Notes: a model not told the origin generated them from the letters alone. 64,000 nt of DNA from Flavobacterium sp. AED (GCF_000812945.1 NZ_JSYM01000003.1:124001-188000), one strand, 5' to 3'; numbered from the stretch's first letter, positions 18,764-27,586 are shown. Program-made: numbers and translations.

Positions 18764-19603
18764 ATGAAAATGAAAAAATATACTGCCATACTCCTACTCC
18801 TTTTATCAACGACATTGACATTGGCACAAAAAAAAGATAAAATAAAAGGATCAAAAACGGTAACCATTGAACAAAAGGAAGTTGGTAATTTTGAAACGTT
18901 AGAAGTTGAAGACAATCTCGAAGTCCATTTGGAAAGAGGAGAAAAAACGGAACTAAAAATTGAAGCGGATGACAATTTACATGATATTATTTCATTCGAT
19001 TTAAGAGACAAAACGCTTCATATTTATACCACTAAACAAGCCGTAAATTATAAAAAACTAATTGTAAGGGTTACTTATACTAAAGATTTAAATTTGATAA
19101 CTTCAAAAAATGAATCGACTATAAATGCAATACAAGAAATTCAATTAGACAATTTAACATTTAAAGCTTATGATTATTCCCAACTTTATTTGAATGTCAA
19201 TACCAAAAATTTCATATTACAAGCGGATGATAAATCAAAAACCGAACTGAATTTAAAATCAGAAAGCGCAATTGTAGAACTAAGTAAAAGTTCCGCTTTC
19301 AAAGCATTAGTTACTACTATTGATTTGAAAGTTGATATGTACCAAAAATCAACTGCAACTATTGAAGGTGATGCTACCAATGCAATTATCCGATTGGATA
19401 ATAATTCAAACTTGACAGGAAATAAACTAATTCTAAAAAATGCCGATGTAACCACCGAAAGTTATTCCAATTGCAGTTTAAACACAACAACAGCAGTAAT
19501 TATTGATGCTGCTAATAAATCAGAAATTCAACTTTTAGGAACTCCAAAAATTGAAATCAGAAAATTTGCTGACGAAGCTAAATTGATAAAAAAACTGAAA
19601 TAG
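18764..19603 (+). CDS. Secreted GIN/DUF2807-like beta-helix protein
   Basis: The start at 18764 (or 18770) gives a proper signal peptide (MKMKKYTAILLLLLSTTLTLA, cut before QKKD). The frame extends to ATG 18725, but that adds an atypical hydrophobic stretch and overlaps terminator and promoter. The mature protein resembles the preceding gene in its first ~80 residues (VGNFETLEVEDNLEVHLERGEKTELKIEADDNLHD), then forms a repetitive beta ladder without the EASSG steps and without a lipobox. It is probably a soluble periplasmic paralogue of the upstream lipoprotein, expressed separately. Function unknown. Confidence 0.75.
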   Translation: MKMKKYTAILLLLLSTTLTLAQKKDKIKGSKTVTIEQKEVGNFETLEVEDNLEVHLERGEKTELKIEADDNLHDIISFDLRDKTLHIYTTKQAVNYKKLIVRVTYTKDLNLITSKNESTINAIQEIQLDNLTFKAYDYSQLYLNVNTKNFILQADDKSKTELNLKSESAIVELSKSSAFKALVTTIDLKVDMYQKSTATIEGDATNAIIRLDNNSNLTGNKLILKNADVTTESYSNCSLNTTTAVIIDAANKSEIQLLGTPKIEIRKFADEAKLIKKLK

Positions 19604-19610
19604 AAAATCC

Positions 19611-19638
19611 TCTCCCCGGCCCTCTCCAAAGGAGAGGG
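19611..19638. repeat. REP-like palindromic element
   Basis: Just after the GIN-like gene stands TCTCCCCGG followed by the hairpin CCCTCTCC-AAA-GGAGAGGG. GC-rich and sharply unlike its AT-rich surroundings, it has the form of repetitive extragenic palindromes (REP) mobilised by RAYT/TnpA-REP transposases. No RAYT gene is in the window. Confidence 0.65.
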
Positions 19639-19675
19639 AGTAAAAACTGGATTAAATAATTTTCTCCTAACCAAC

Positions 19676-19714
19676 AAAAAGTCCCACTTGCTAAGGCAAA
19701 TGGGACTTTTTTAT
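19676..19714. terminator. Bidirectional terminator, GIN-like gene and trxB
   Basis: AAAAAGTCCCA-C-TTG pairs with CAA-A-TGGGACTTTTTT around a short loop, with T runs in both directions between convergent genes. Confidence 0.85.
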
Positions 19715-19735
19715 TTTGAAACTTCCAGATTCTGA

Positions 19736-20683
19736 TTATTCTTTAGAAGCTAAATATCTTTCGGCATCTAGAGCAGCCATACAACCCGTTCCAGCAGCAG
19801 TAATAGCCTGACGATAGACATGATCCGCTGCATCTCCTGCTACGAAAACTCCATCAACATTCGTTTTTGAAGTCCCAGGAGTATTGATAATGTATCCTGT
19901 TTCGTCTAAAGTGATATAGTCTTTAAAAATATCTGTATTTGGTTTGTGACCAATGGCTACAAAGAAACCAGTAGCTTCAATATCAAAAATGTCACCTGTA
20001 GTTTTATTTAAAGCTTTTACTCTTTCAACAACTTGTTCGTCACCTAATACTTCAACAGTATCATGATTCATTAATATAGTTATGTTTTCTGTTTTACGAA
20101 CACGTTCTTCCATGATTTTAGAAGCCCTGAATTTTTCACTTCGCACCAACATTGTTACTTTTTTACAAAGTTTTGACAAATAATGTGCTTCTTCACAAGC
20201 TGAATCTCCTGCTCCAACAATTACTACTTCTTGGTTTCTATAGAAAAAACCGTCACAAACAGCACAGGCAGAAACGCCACCACCCATTTTTAAATAATGT
20301 TGTTCTGAAGGCAACCCTAAATATTTAGCAGACGCTCCAGTCGAAATAATTACGGTTTCACAATGCAATTCTTTAGTGCCATTGATCCAAACTTTATGGA
20401 TATCTCCTGAAAAATCTACTTTAGTAGCCCAACCATCACGCACATCAGTACCAAAACGTTGTGCTTGTGCTTGTAATTGAACCATCATTTCAGGTCCAGT
20501 AACTCCATCTACATAACCAGGAAAGTTCTCTACTTCATTGGTTGTTGTTAATTGACCTCCAGGTTGGATTCCTTGATATAAAACAGGATTCATATTAGCT
20601 CTGGCGGCATAAATAGCTGCAGTATAACCTGCTGGACCAGAACCTATAATAAGACATTTAATTTTTTCGATTGTATCAGACAT
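19736..20683 (-). CDS. trxB: Thioredoxin-disulfide reductase
   Basis: NADPH:thioredoxin oxidoreductase, 315 residues from the chosen start (MSDTIEKIK), the standard family length. The frame continues 14 codons upstream (to 20725), but that overlaps the promoter box and adds no conserved residues. Visible: the N-terminal FAD loop GSGPAG (14-19), the redox-active pair CAVC (140-143), the NADPH loop GAGDSA, and the C-terminal FAD motif GVFVAGDAADHVYRQAITAAGTGCMAA. It keeps cytosolic thioredoxin reduced. It is monocistronic. Confidence 0.96.
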   Translation of the reverse strand: MSDTIEKIKCLIIGSGPAGYTAAIYAARANMNPVLYQGIQPGGQLTTTNEVENFPGYVDGVTGPEMMVQLQAQAQRFGTDVRDGWATKVDFSGDIHKVWINGTKELHCETVIISTGASAKYLGLPSEQHYLKMGGGVSACAVCDGFFYRNQEVVIVGAGDSACEEAHYLSKLCKKVTMLVRSEKFRASKIMEERVRKTENITILMNHDTVEVLGDEQVVERVKALNKTTGDIFDIEATGFFVAIGHKPNTDIFKDYITLDETGYIINTPGTSKTNVDGVFVAGDAADHVYRQAITAAGTGCMAALDAERYLASKE

Positions 20684-20711
20684 AGTAAGGTATATATAAT
20701 TTTTAACAGCA

Positions 20712-20719
20712 CAAAAATA
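20712..20719 (-). promoter_or_regulatory. Candidate -7 box of trxB
   Basis: On the minus strand TATTTTTG matches TAnnTTTG, 28 bases before the trxB start. No TTG at the usual spacing. Confidence 0.45.
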
Positions 20720-20774
20720 AGTCATAATTGCTGTATTATAGAACCTGAATAATCAGTTTTTGTTATTCTATAAT

Positions 20775-20810
20775 AAAAAAATCCCTTCTGTTGAGACAGA
20801 AAGGATTTTT
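20775..20810 (-). terminator. Terminator of tRNA-Pro
   Basis: On the minus strand AATCCTTTCTGT-CTCA-ACAGAAGGGATT (one G-T pair) is followed by seven T. It starts two bases after the tRNA 3' end. Confidence 0.85.
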
Positions 20811-20812
20811 AG

Positions 20813-20887
20813 TCGGGGTGGCAGGATTCGAACCTGCGGCCTCCTGCTCCCAAAGCAGGCGCGATAACCGAGCTACGCTACACCCCG
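20813..20887 (-). tRNA. tRNA-Pro (anticodon UGG)
   Basis: The 75-nt cloverleaf on the minus strand starts CGGGGTGTAGCGTAGC and ends CACCCCGA. The acceptor stem CGGGGTG/CACCCCG is perfect. The anticodon loop TTTGGGA between CCTGC and GCAGG gives TGG (complement at 20850-20852). The T arm carries GGTTCGAATCC. CCA is not encoded (ACT follows). It has its own promoter and terminator. Confidence 0.97.
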
Positions 20888-20897
20888 AAAGCGGTGG

Positions 20898-20927
20898 CAA
20901 ATATATAACTATTTTTTGCTTCTCCAA
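20898..20927 (-). promoter_or_regulatory. Promoter of tRNA-Pro
   Basis: On the minus strand TTG (20925-20927), a 19-base spacer and TATATTTG (20898-20905) end ten bases before the tRNA 5' end. This is one of the best promoter matches in the window. Confidence 0.8.
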
Positions 20928-21307
20928 AACTATTTTGAAAATAAGAAATAAATTTATTTGGCGCAAAAAACAGTTCGAAAATCGAAAAGAAATGGACAAC
21001 ACAAAACAGCATTAAATCCCAACTCCTATAGCCCTGATGGCAGTGAAAAGCTTCGCCGAGCTGCTCGTTGTTTTTTCTTGACGTAAAAGAGCGACCAAAG
21101 GAAGCTCCTTTTATGACTTTAGAAAAACTAGGAGCAGCTCAAGAACTTGTAGCGCACAGCTGGAATAGCTTCAGAAAATCATATTCGTTTTAAAAAAATT
21201 AGAATCTGTCAAATAACGACTAATCAAGCTTTAACAAATGTTAACAAAATAGATTTTTAGAAACCATAAATAATTGTATTTTTACGGTTCAAAATTTAGA
21301 AAAATAA
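20928..21307. other. Intergenic region between tRNA-Pro and parA
   Basis: It holds one interspersed repeat element (21029-21172), which is richer in GC than the flanks. From 21173 to 21307 the sequence is AT-rich and presumably carries the parA promoter, but no full TTG/TAnnTTTG pair could be picked. No parS-like palindrome (centre CACGTG) was seen. No coding ORF of credible composition. Confidence 0.5.
21029..21172. repeat. Interspersed AGCCC...AGCTTC element, copy B
   Basis: It begins AGCCCTGATGGCAGTG, like copy A at 15717, and ends AGCTGGAATAGCTTC, matching copy A's end AGCAGGAATAAGCTCC. The 144-bp interior differs and holds its own inverted repeat: GAGCTGCTC (21058-21066) and GAGCAGCTC (21132-21140). 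The outline, conserved ends around a variable hairpin interior, is the same in both copies. Confidence 0.68.
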
Positions 21308-22075
21308 ATGGGCAAAATCATCGCGATTGCTAATCAAAAAGGTGGAGTTGGAAAGACTACAACGTCAGTAAATCTTGCAGCTTCATTGGGGGTTTTAGAA
21401 AAGAAAGTATTACTTATTGATGCTGATCCACAGGCGAATGCCTCTTCAGGATTGGGTATTGATGTTGAATCTGTTGAAATAGGTACCTATCAAATTCTGG
21501 AACATAGTCATACGCCGAAAGAGGCCATCATAAAATGTTCTGCTCCAAATGTGGATGTAATTCCATCACATATTGATCTTGTTGCTATTGAAATTGAATT
21601 AGTCGACAAAGAAAATAGGGAATATATGCTTAAAAAAGCATTGAAAAGTGTCAAAGACGAGTACGATTATATTATCATCGATTGCGCACCATCTCTTGGA
21701 TTACTTACCTTGAATGCTTTGACTGCTGCCGATTCTGTAATTATTCCTATTCAATGTGAATATTTTGCATTAGAAGGTTTAGGCAAATTATTGAATACCA
21801 TAAAAAGCATCCAAAAAATTCACAATCCAGATTTAGATATTGAAGGGTTATTATTGACCATGTTTGACTCGAGATTGCGTTTATCAAACCAAGTAGTTGA
21901 AGAGGTTCAAAAACACTTTAACGACATGGTTTTTGATACCATTATTCAAAGAAATGTAAAACTGAGCGAAGCGCCAAGCTTTGGAGAAAGTATAATAAAC
22001 TACGATGCAACAAGCAAAGGAGCTACCAATTACTTACATCTTGCTCAAGAAGTTATAAAGAAAAATAGTAAATAG
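21308..22075 (+). CDS. parA: Chromosome partitioning ATPase ParA
   Basis: The ParA/Soj ATPase has 255 residues, the usual chromosomal length. The deviant Walker A motif KGGVGKTT (11-18) starts the domain, followed by DADPQANASSGLG and the Walker B-like IIIDCAPSLGLLTLNAL. It cycles on the nucleoid and moves ParB-bound origin regions. parB starts four bases after its stop, so both are co-transcribed. Confidence 0.96.
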   Translation: MGKIIAIANQKGGVGKTTTSVNLAASLGVLEKKVLLIDADPQANASSGLGIDVESVEIGTYQILEHSHTPKEAIIKCSAPNVDVIPSHIDLVAIEIELVDKENREYMLKKALKSVKDEYDYIIIDCAPSLGLLTLNALTAADSVIIPIQCEYFALEGLGKLLNTIKSIQKIHNPDLDIEGLLLTMFDSRLRLSNQVVEEVQKHFNDMVFDTIIQRNVKLSEAPSFGESIINYDATSKGATNYLHLAQEVIKKNSK

Positions 22076-22079
22076 TTTT

Positions 22080-22979
22080 ATGGCAAAAGCAATAAAAAAA
22101 CAAGCCTTAGGAAGAGGATTATCTGCGTTATTGAAAGATCCGGAAAACGATATAAAATCCGTTGACGATAAAAATGCCGATAAAGTTGTAGGAAATATTA
22201 TTGAGCTTGAAATAAATGCGATTGAAATAAATCCGTTTCAGCCCAGAAGTAATTTCAATGAGGAATCATTGAGAGAATTAGCTACTTCTATCAAAGAATT
22301 AGGCGTTATTCAGCCCATTACAGTACGAAAATTAGACTTCAATAAATACCAATTGATATCAGGGGAGCGTCGTCTTCGTGCGTCAACTCTTGTGGGATTG
22401 ACTACCGTTCCTGCTTACATTCGTATTGCAAATGACAATGAATCGCTAGTTATGGCATTGGTTGAAAATATTCAACGTCATGATTTAGATCCAATTGAGA
22501 TTGCACTTTCGTACCAACGTTTAATTGATGAAATTCAATTGACTCAAGAACAAATGAGTGAGCGTGTAGGAAAAAAACGTTCTACAATCGCTAATTATCT
22601 AAGACTTTTAAAATTAGACCCGATAATCCAAACCGGAATTCGTGATGGTTTTATCAGTATGGGTCATGGTCGTGCGATAATCAACATTGAAGACCAAGAT
22701 ATTCAAACTGATATTTATCAAAAAATCGTTAGTCAAAACCTTTCGGTTCGCGACACAGAAGCTTTGGTAAAAAACTATCAAGAAAGTTTAAAACCAAAAC
22801 CAGCCGGTAAACCTAAAGCGGCTTCGTTTGAAATTGCAGATGCTCACAAAAGCACTTTTACGAATTATTTTGGAACCAAAGTAGATGTAAAAGTAGCTGG
22901 AAACGGTAAAGGAAAAATAACAATCCCGTTTCACTCTGAAGAAGACTTCAACAGAATTATTAAACTAATAAACGAGTAG
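22080..22979 (+). CDS. parB: Chromosome partitioning protein ParB
   Basis: ParB/Spo0J, 299 residues. The N-terminus has LGRGLSALL, the ParA-stimulating region. The CTP-binding ParB domain shows ISGERRLRAS, ALVENIQRHDLDPIE and the HTH VGKKRSTIANYLRLLKL. The C-terminal part is a dimerisation domain. It loads at parS and slides on DNA. Its last stop base is the first base of the next gene's GTG start, indicating translational coupling to the DUF5683 gene. Confidence 0.95.
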   Translation: MAKAIKKQALGRGLSALLKDPENDIKSVDDKNADKVVGNIIELEINAIEINPFQPRSNFNEESLRELATSIKELGVIQPITVRKLDFNKYQLISGERRLRASTLVGLTTVPAYIRIANDNESLVMALVENIQRHDLDPIEIALSYQRLIDEIQLTQEQMSERVGKKRSTIANYLRLLKLDPIIQTGIRDGFISMGHGRAIINIEDQDIQTDIYQKIVSQNLSVRDTEALVKNYQESLKPKPAGKPKAASFEIADAHKSTFTNYFGTKVDVKVAGNGKGKITIPFHSEEDFNRIIKLINE

Positions 22980-23539
22980 TGCGTAAAATCATTTTCATAG
23001 GTCTATTCCTCTTTATAACAGGAAATGCTACTGTTTTTGCACAAACGAAAACCGATGCGGTTTTGGTGGCGAAAGACACTTTGAAATCAAATGATATAGA
23101 CCCTTTAACCCCTGCAAAAGCAGCATTTTATTCGGCCGTCTTACCCGGATTGGGACAAGCTTACAACAAAAAATACTGGAAAATACCGTTGGTTTACGGA
23201 GCTATTGGAACCAGTTTGTATTTTTATATTGATAATAATAAAAAATACCATCAATATAGAGATGCTTATAAAAGAAGATTAGAAGGTTACACGGATGACA
23301 ATTATGCTTATCTTGACAAAACCAGATTGATTGCCGGTCAAAAATTCTATCAAAGAAATAGGGATTTGTCTGCTTTAGTCACTTTGGCATTTTATGCATT
23401 GAATATTGTGGATGCCAATGTGGATGCTGCATTAATACAATTTAATGTTGATGAAAATTTATCCGTAAGGCCAATTATTTATCCAAATGATGTAACATTC
23501 AAAACAAACTTCGGACTAACTCTTAATTATAATTTTTAA
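22979..23539 (+). CDS. DUF5683 exported membrane protein, GTG start
   Basis: The protein has 186 residues. It starts with GTG overlapping the parB stop by one base (signal peptide MRKIIFIGLFLFITGNATVFA, cut before QTK). The conserved core PAKAAFYSAVLPGLGQAYNKKYWKIPLVYGAIGTSLYF is typical of DUF5683, a Bacteroidota family of unknown function. LPGLGQ-type motifs recur in small membrane proteins. Its constant place behind parB in Flavobacteriia suggests a link to cell-cycle or envelope work, but no function is known. Confidence 0.85.
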   Translation: MRKIIFIGLFLFITGNATVFAQTKTDAVLVAKDTLKSNDIDPLTPAKAAFYSAVLPGLGQAYNKKYWKIPLVYGAIGTSLYFYIDNNKKYHQYRDAYKRRLEGYTDDNYAYLDKTRLIAGQKFYQRNRDLSALVTLAFYALNIVDANVDAALIQFNVDENLSVRPIIYPNDVTFKTNFGLTLNYNF

Positions 23540-23598
23540 CTACAAGACAAACAACGCGTCAGGTTATTGATTATTTAAATTTTAAAAAATTAAAACAA

Positions 23599-24309
23599 AT
23601 GAAAATTGCGCTTTTAGGATACGGAAAAATGGGTCAGGTAATAGAAAGAATTGCTCTTGAAAGAGGTCATGAAATCGTTTTGAAAAAAGACGAATTCAAT
23701 ACTTATGACGGGCTTTCAAATGCTGATGTAGCGATCGATTTCAGTGTACCAACTGCCGCAGTGAGTAATATTTCCAGTTGTTTTCATGCCAATGTACCTG
23801 TAATTTCAGGAACTACGGGCTGGCTAGAACATTATGATGAAATGCTCGCACTATGCGCAGCAAAAAATGGCGCATTTATTTCCAGTTCAAACTTCAGCTT
23901 AGGCGTAAATATATTCTTTGAGCTCAATGAATATTTGGCAAAAATCATGGCGAAATTCGACAGCTACACAGTAGAAATGGAAGAAATTCATCATACTCAA
24001 AAACTGGATGCACCAAGTGGAACCGCAATTTCATTAGCAAAAGGAGTTATCGAAAATAGTTCATACACTAATTGGACATTAGAAAATCCTGAATCAAATC
24101 AAATTCATATCGAAACCAAAAGAATTGGTACTGTTCCGGGAACTCATACTGTAACGTACAATTCATCTGTAGATGCTATAGAGATAAAACATACGGCACA
24201 CAATCGTGAAGGTTTTGCTCTAGGCGCGGTGATTGCAGCCGAATGGATTGTAGGTAAACAAGGCGTTTTCACAATGAAAGACGTATTAGATTTAGATAAA
24301 ATTCAATAG
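23599..24309 (+). CDS. dapB: 4-Hydroxy-tetrahydrodipicolinate reductase
   Basis: NAD(P)H-dependent reductase of the diaminopimelate/lysine pathway, 236 residues. It has the short form common in Bacteroidota (E. coli 273). The nucleotide loop GYGKMGQVIE (8-17), SGTTGW, SSNFSLGVN and the catalytic region EEIHHTQKLDAPSGTA are present. It supplies meso-DAP for peptidoglycan. It is in the parAB-lepB run with a 59-base gap before it. Confidence 0.95.
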   Translation: MKIALLGYGKMGQVIERIALERGHEIVLKKDEFNTYDGLSNADVAIDFSVPTAAVSNISSCFHANVPVISGTTGWLEHYDEMLALCAAKNGAFISSSNFSLGVNIFFELNEYLAKIMAKFDSYTVEMEEIHHTQKLDAPSGTAISLAKGVIENSSYTNWTLENPESNQIHIETKRIGTVPGTHTVTYNSSVDAIEIKHTAHNREGFALGAVIAAEWIVGKQGVFTMKDVLDLDKIQ

Positions 24310-24367
24310 ACAAATTAGAGAATAAATTTTAATTCATCTAATAAACGATTAACAAAATAACATTATT

Positions 24368-25921
24368 ATGACACTATATCAATGGTTTGTGTTTTTTCTT
24401 CTGGTTCAGATTATTCACTTTTTAGGAACTTGGAAGTTATATGAAGCTGCTGGCAGAAAACGTTGGGAAGCTGCTATTCCAGTATATAATGCCATCGTGT
24501 TAATGAAAATAATAGGTCGCCCTACTTGGTGGACTATTTTACTTTTTATACCTATCATTAACCTTATAATGTTTCCTGTAATTTGGGTTGAAACTTTAAG
24601 AAGCTTTGGAAAAAGAACTTCTTTAGATACTTTTTTAGGCATAATTACTTTTGGTTTTTATATCTATTATATTAATTACACACAAAAATTAGATTACGTA
24701 ACCGACAGAAGTTTACAACCTGAAAATAAAACAGCGGACACAATCAGTTCATTGCTTTTTGCAATTATTGTAGCTACTTTAGTGCATACTTATTTCATTC
24801 AACCCTATACCATTCCTACCTCTTCGCTGGAGAAATCATTGTTAATTGGTGACTTTTTATTTGTGAGCAAAATGAATTATGGTGCTAGAGTGCCTATGAC
24901 TACTGTGGCTTTGCCAATGGTTCATGATTCAATCCCTTTGACTAAAAGCAAATCGTATCTAAGTTGGCCACAATTACCTTATTTCAGATTGCCTGGTATT
25001 CAAAATATAAACCGAACAGACATCGTAGTTTTCAACTGGCCGGTCGATACCGTTTATAAGTTTTTTGACACATCAAAAAGAAGAGCTTATAAACCCGTTG
25101 ATAAAAAATCGAATTACGTAAAAAGATGTGTTGGTATTCCCGGTGACAGTTTGTCTATAAAAGATGGTATAGTTTACATCAATGGTACAATATTACAACT
25201 ACCGGAAAGAGCAAAACCTCAGTTTTCGTATGCAGTAGCATTGGACAAAAAAACACCAATCGATTTTGAATCTCTATTAAAAGAATTAGATGTTACGGAT
25301 GATGCAGGCTTTAAAAGTGATTTAAGAGACACTTTATTCTTAAAAGCACTTACTGCTGCAGGAGCAGAAAGATTAAAAAATGTTCCCGGAGTAGTATCTG
25401 TTACCAGACAAATTTCAAAAGGTGTTGAAGATGGTATATTCCCTCATATCAACAAATGGAACCGTGACAATTTTGGTCCGATTTATATTCCTCAAAAAGG
25501 AAAAACAGTTGCGTTGACCACCGAAACACTACCTTTTTACAGAATGATTATCTCTGAATATGAGAAAAAAGATTTAAAAGTCAATGGAAGCGAAATTAGA
25601 ATTGATGGTAAAGTAGTAAATAGTTATACTTTCGACCAAAATTACTATTGGATGATGGGAGACAACCGTCACAATTCTGAAGACAGCCGTTATTGGGGTT
25701 ATGTACCTGAAGATCACATCGTAGGAAAACCAATTTTTATATGGCTAAGTATTGATCCACATGGAAAAGGGTTAAATAAAATTCGTTGGGATAGAGTTTT
25801 CACAACTGTTAGTGGTGAAGGCCAACCGCAATCATATTTTAAACTATTCCTACTTGCTTTAGTTGCATTTTTTGTTGGAGAATATTTTTGGAAAAAAAGA
25901 AAAGAGAAAAAGGACCTCTAA
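24368..25921 (+). CDS. lepB: Signal peptidase I, first of a tandem pair
   Basis: The Ser/Lys-type signal peptidase I has 517 residues, far longer than E. coli LepB (324). Residues 1-105 form an extra N-terminal membrane region (DUF5684-like, YNAIVLMKIIGRPTWW). The catalytic part follows a membrane helix at about 125-143: box B PTSSLEKSL (nucleophile Ser153), box D VKRCVGIPGDS (Lys252) and box E MGDNRHNSEDSRYWG. About 100 residues are inserted between boxes D and E. A last helix lies near 497-510. It removes Sec signal peptides at the inner membrane. The next gene is a close paralogue. Confidence 0.95.
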   Translation: MTLYQWFVFFLLVQIIHFLGTWKLYEAAGRKRWEAAIPVYNAIVLMKIIGRPTWWTILLFIPIINLIMFPVIWVETLRSFGKRTSLDTFLGIITFGFYIYYINYTQKLDYVTDRSLQPENKTADTISSLLFAIIVATLVHTYFIQPYTIPTSSLEKSLLIGDFLFVSKMNYGARVPMTTVALPMVHDSIPLTKSKSYLSWPQLPYFRLPGIQNINRTDIVVFNWPVDTVYKFFDTSKRRAYKPVDKKSNYVKRCVGIPGDSLSIKDGIVYINGTILQLPERAKPQFSYAVALDKKTPIDFESLLKELDVTDDAGFKSDLRDTLFLKALTAAGAERLKNVPGVVSVTRQISKGVEDGIFPHINKWNRDNFGPIYIPQKGKTVALTTETLPFYRMIISEYEKKDLKVNGSEIRIDGKVVNSYTFDQNYYWMMGDNRHNSEDSRYWGYVPEDHIVGKPIFIWLSIDPHGKGLNKIRWDRVFTTVSGEGQPQSYFKLFLLALVAFFVGEYFWKKRKEKKDL

Positions 25922-25964
25922 CTAAAACTCGAATCTAAAAAACTTTAAACTATAAGCAAATATC

Positions 25965-27575
25965 ATGACACTAAATCAGTGGTTTCTTTTTTTTCTAATC
26001 ATTCAGGTCGTTCACTTTTTAGGGACTTGGAAACTATACGAAAGCGCAGGTAGAAAAAGATGGGAAGCAGTCATTCCAGTTTATAATGCTATAGTTTTAA
26101 TGAAAATAATAGGCCGTCCCACTTGGTGGACGGTTTTACTTTTTATTCCGATTATAAATCTCATTATGTTCCCTGTAATTTGGGTCGAAACACTGAGAAG
26201 TTTTGGAAAAAAATCTTATTTAGATACTTTTTTAGGCATAATAACTTTTGGATTCTACATCTATTATATCAACTATACTCAAAAGTTAGATTATAAAGCT
26301 GACAGGAGCTTACATCCTGAAAACAAAACAGCAGATACCATTAGCTCTTTACTTTTTGCAATTATCGTAGCTACTTTGGTTCATACTTATCTTATACAGC
26401 CATTTACGATTCCGTCTTCTTCATTAGAAAAAACATTATACATTGGCGATTATTTATTTGTGAGTAAATTAAATTTTGGAGCAAGAACTCCTATGACTAC
26501 AATTGCGCTACCTATGGTGCATGATTCAATCCCCTTTTTAGGAGTTAAGTCATACCTATTTGATGATGATATTACAAAAAAGGAAACTTCTATTTTTAAC
26601 AAGTTTCAATTACCATATTTTAGATTCCCTTCGATTGAAACGATTAAACGCAATGAAATTGTTGTGTTTAATCAACCCGCCGATACTTTATTGGATATGG
26701 ATAATTTTAAACCAAAAAGAAATTATTACAAACCGATTGACAAAAAAACAAATTTAGTAAAACGCTGTGTTGGAATACCCGGAGATTCTTTGGAGATTCG
26801 TGAAGGGAACATTTATATCAATGGAAAACCAGCTAAATTACCAGAAAGTGCAAAACTCCAATATAATTTTTTTGTAAATACTCAAGGCACAAGTATGGAT
26901 CAAAATTCGCTAGTAAACATGTATGGTGCTAGAGATGGTTTAAAGAACGGGAATGGAGATTTTGCATTGACCAATAATGGAGAATATGTATTGACATTAA
27001 CCGATAACGAAGCAAACAGAATAGCAAACAATCCCGTAGTTAAAGGTGTCAAAAAGTATTTACTTCCAAAGGGAGAAGATGGAGATGTATTTCCTCATAT
27101 TCATTCGTTAGGATGGAACATAGACAATTTTGGACCAATTTATATTCCAAAAAAAGGAAAGACAATTAAATTAGACAAAAAAACACTCCCATTTTATAAA
27201 CGTATCATACAGGAATACGAAAAAAACACATTACTGATTAACGGTGACAAAATTATAATAAACGGAAAACCAGTTAGCACCTATACTTTTAAGCAAGATT
27301 ATTATTGGATGATGGGAGATAATCGTCAAAATTCTTTAGATGCAAGGTTTTGGGGATATGTTCCTTTTGATCATATAGTTGGCAAACCAGTATTCATTTG
27401 GTTCAGTTGGGATAAAGATGAAAAAGGACTTCAAAAGATAAGATGGAATCGAGTTTTCTCTTTCGTAAATAGAAATGGAGAGCCTAAATCTTATTTAATT
27501 CATTTCTTAATCGCTTTTGCCGCCTTTTTTGTTGGAGAGTATTTTTGGAAAAAAAGAAAAGAGAAAAATAATTAG
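25965..27575 (+). CDS. lepB: Signal peptidase I, second of a tandem pair
   Basis: The 536-residue paralogue of the preceding gene begins 43 bases after it. The N-terminal ~185 residues are nearly the same. Catalytic residues are kept: Ser153 in PSSSLEKTL, Lys266 in VKRCVGIPGDS, and box E MGDNRQNSLDARFWG. It differs in insertions (about 196-215 and within 290-400). Two intact active sites argue for two functional enzymes, perhaps with different substrates or redundancy. Confidence 0.94.
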   Translation: MTLNQWFLFFLIIQVVHFLGTWKLYESAGRKRWEAVIPVYNAIVLMKIIGRPTWWTVLLFIPIINLIMFPVIWVETLRSFGKKSYLDTFLGIITFGFYIYYINYTQKLDYKADRSLHPENKTADTISSLLFAIIVATLVHTYLIQPFTIPSSSLEKTLYIGDYLFVSKLNFGARTPMTTIALPMVHDSIPFLGVKSYLFDDDITKKETSIFNKFQLPYFRFPSIETIKRNEIVVFNQPADTLLDMDNFKPKRNYYKPIDKKTNLVKRCVGIPGDSLEIREGNIYINGKPAKLPESAKLQYNFFVNTQGTSMDQNSLVNMYGARDGLKNGNGDFALTNNGEYVLTLTDNEANRIANNPVVKGVKKYLLPKGEDGDVFPHIHSLGWNIDNFGPIYIPKKGKTIKLDKKTLPFYKRIIQEYEKNTLLINGDKIIINGKPVSTYTFKQDYYWMMGDNRQNSLDARFWGYVPFDHIVGKPVFIWFSWDKDEKGLQKIRWNRVFSFVNRNGEPKSYLIHFLIAFAAFFVGEYFWKKRKEKNN

Positions 27576-27586
27576 TCAAAAGTTTC

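Noticed and set aside
20684..20725. Longer trxB start at 20725
   Set aside because: Overlaps the candidate -7 box and adds residues absent from the family.
20791..21015. Plus-strand ORF over tRNA-Pro (VGVAGFEPAASCSQSRRD...) and the opposite ORF 20763-21002
   Set aside because: Known type of spurious translation of a tRNA gene; the tRNA cloverleaf is complete.
21173..24309. parS site near parAB
   Set aside because: No palindrome with CACGTG core and TGTT/AACA arms could be found by eye; the site may be elsewhere.
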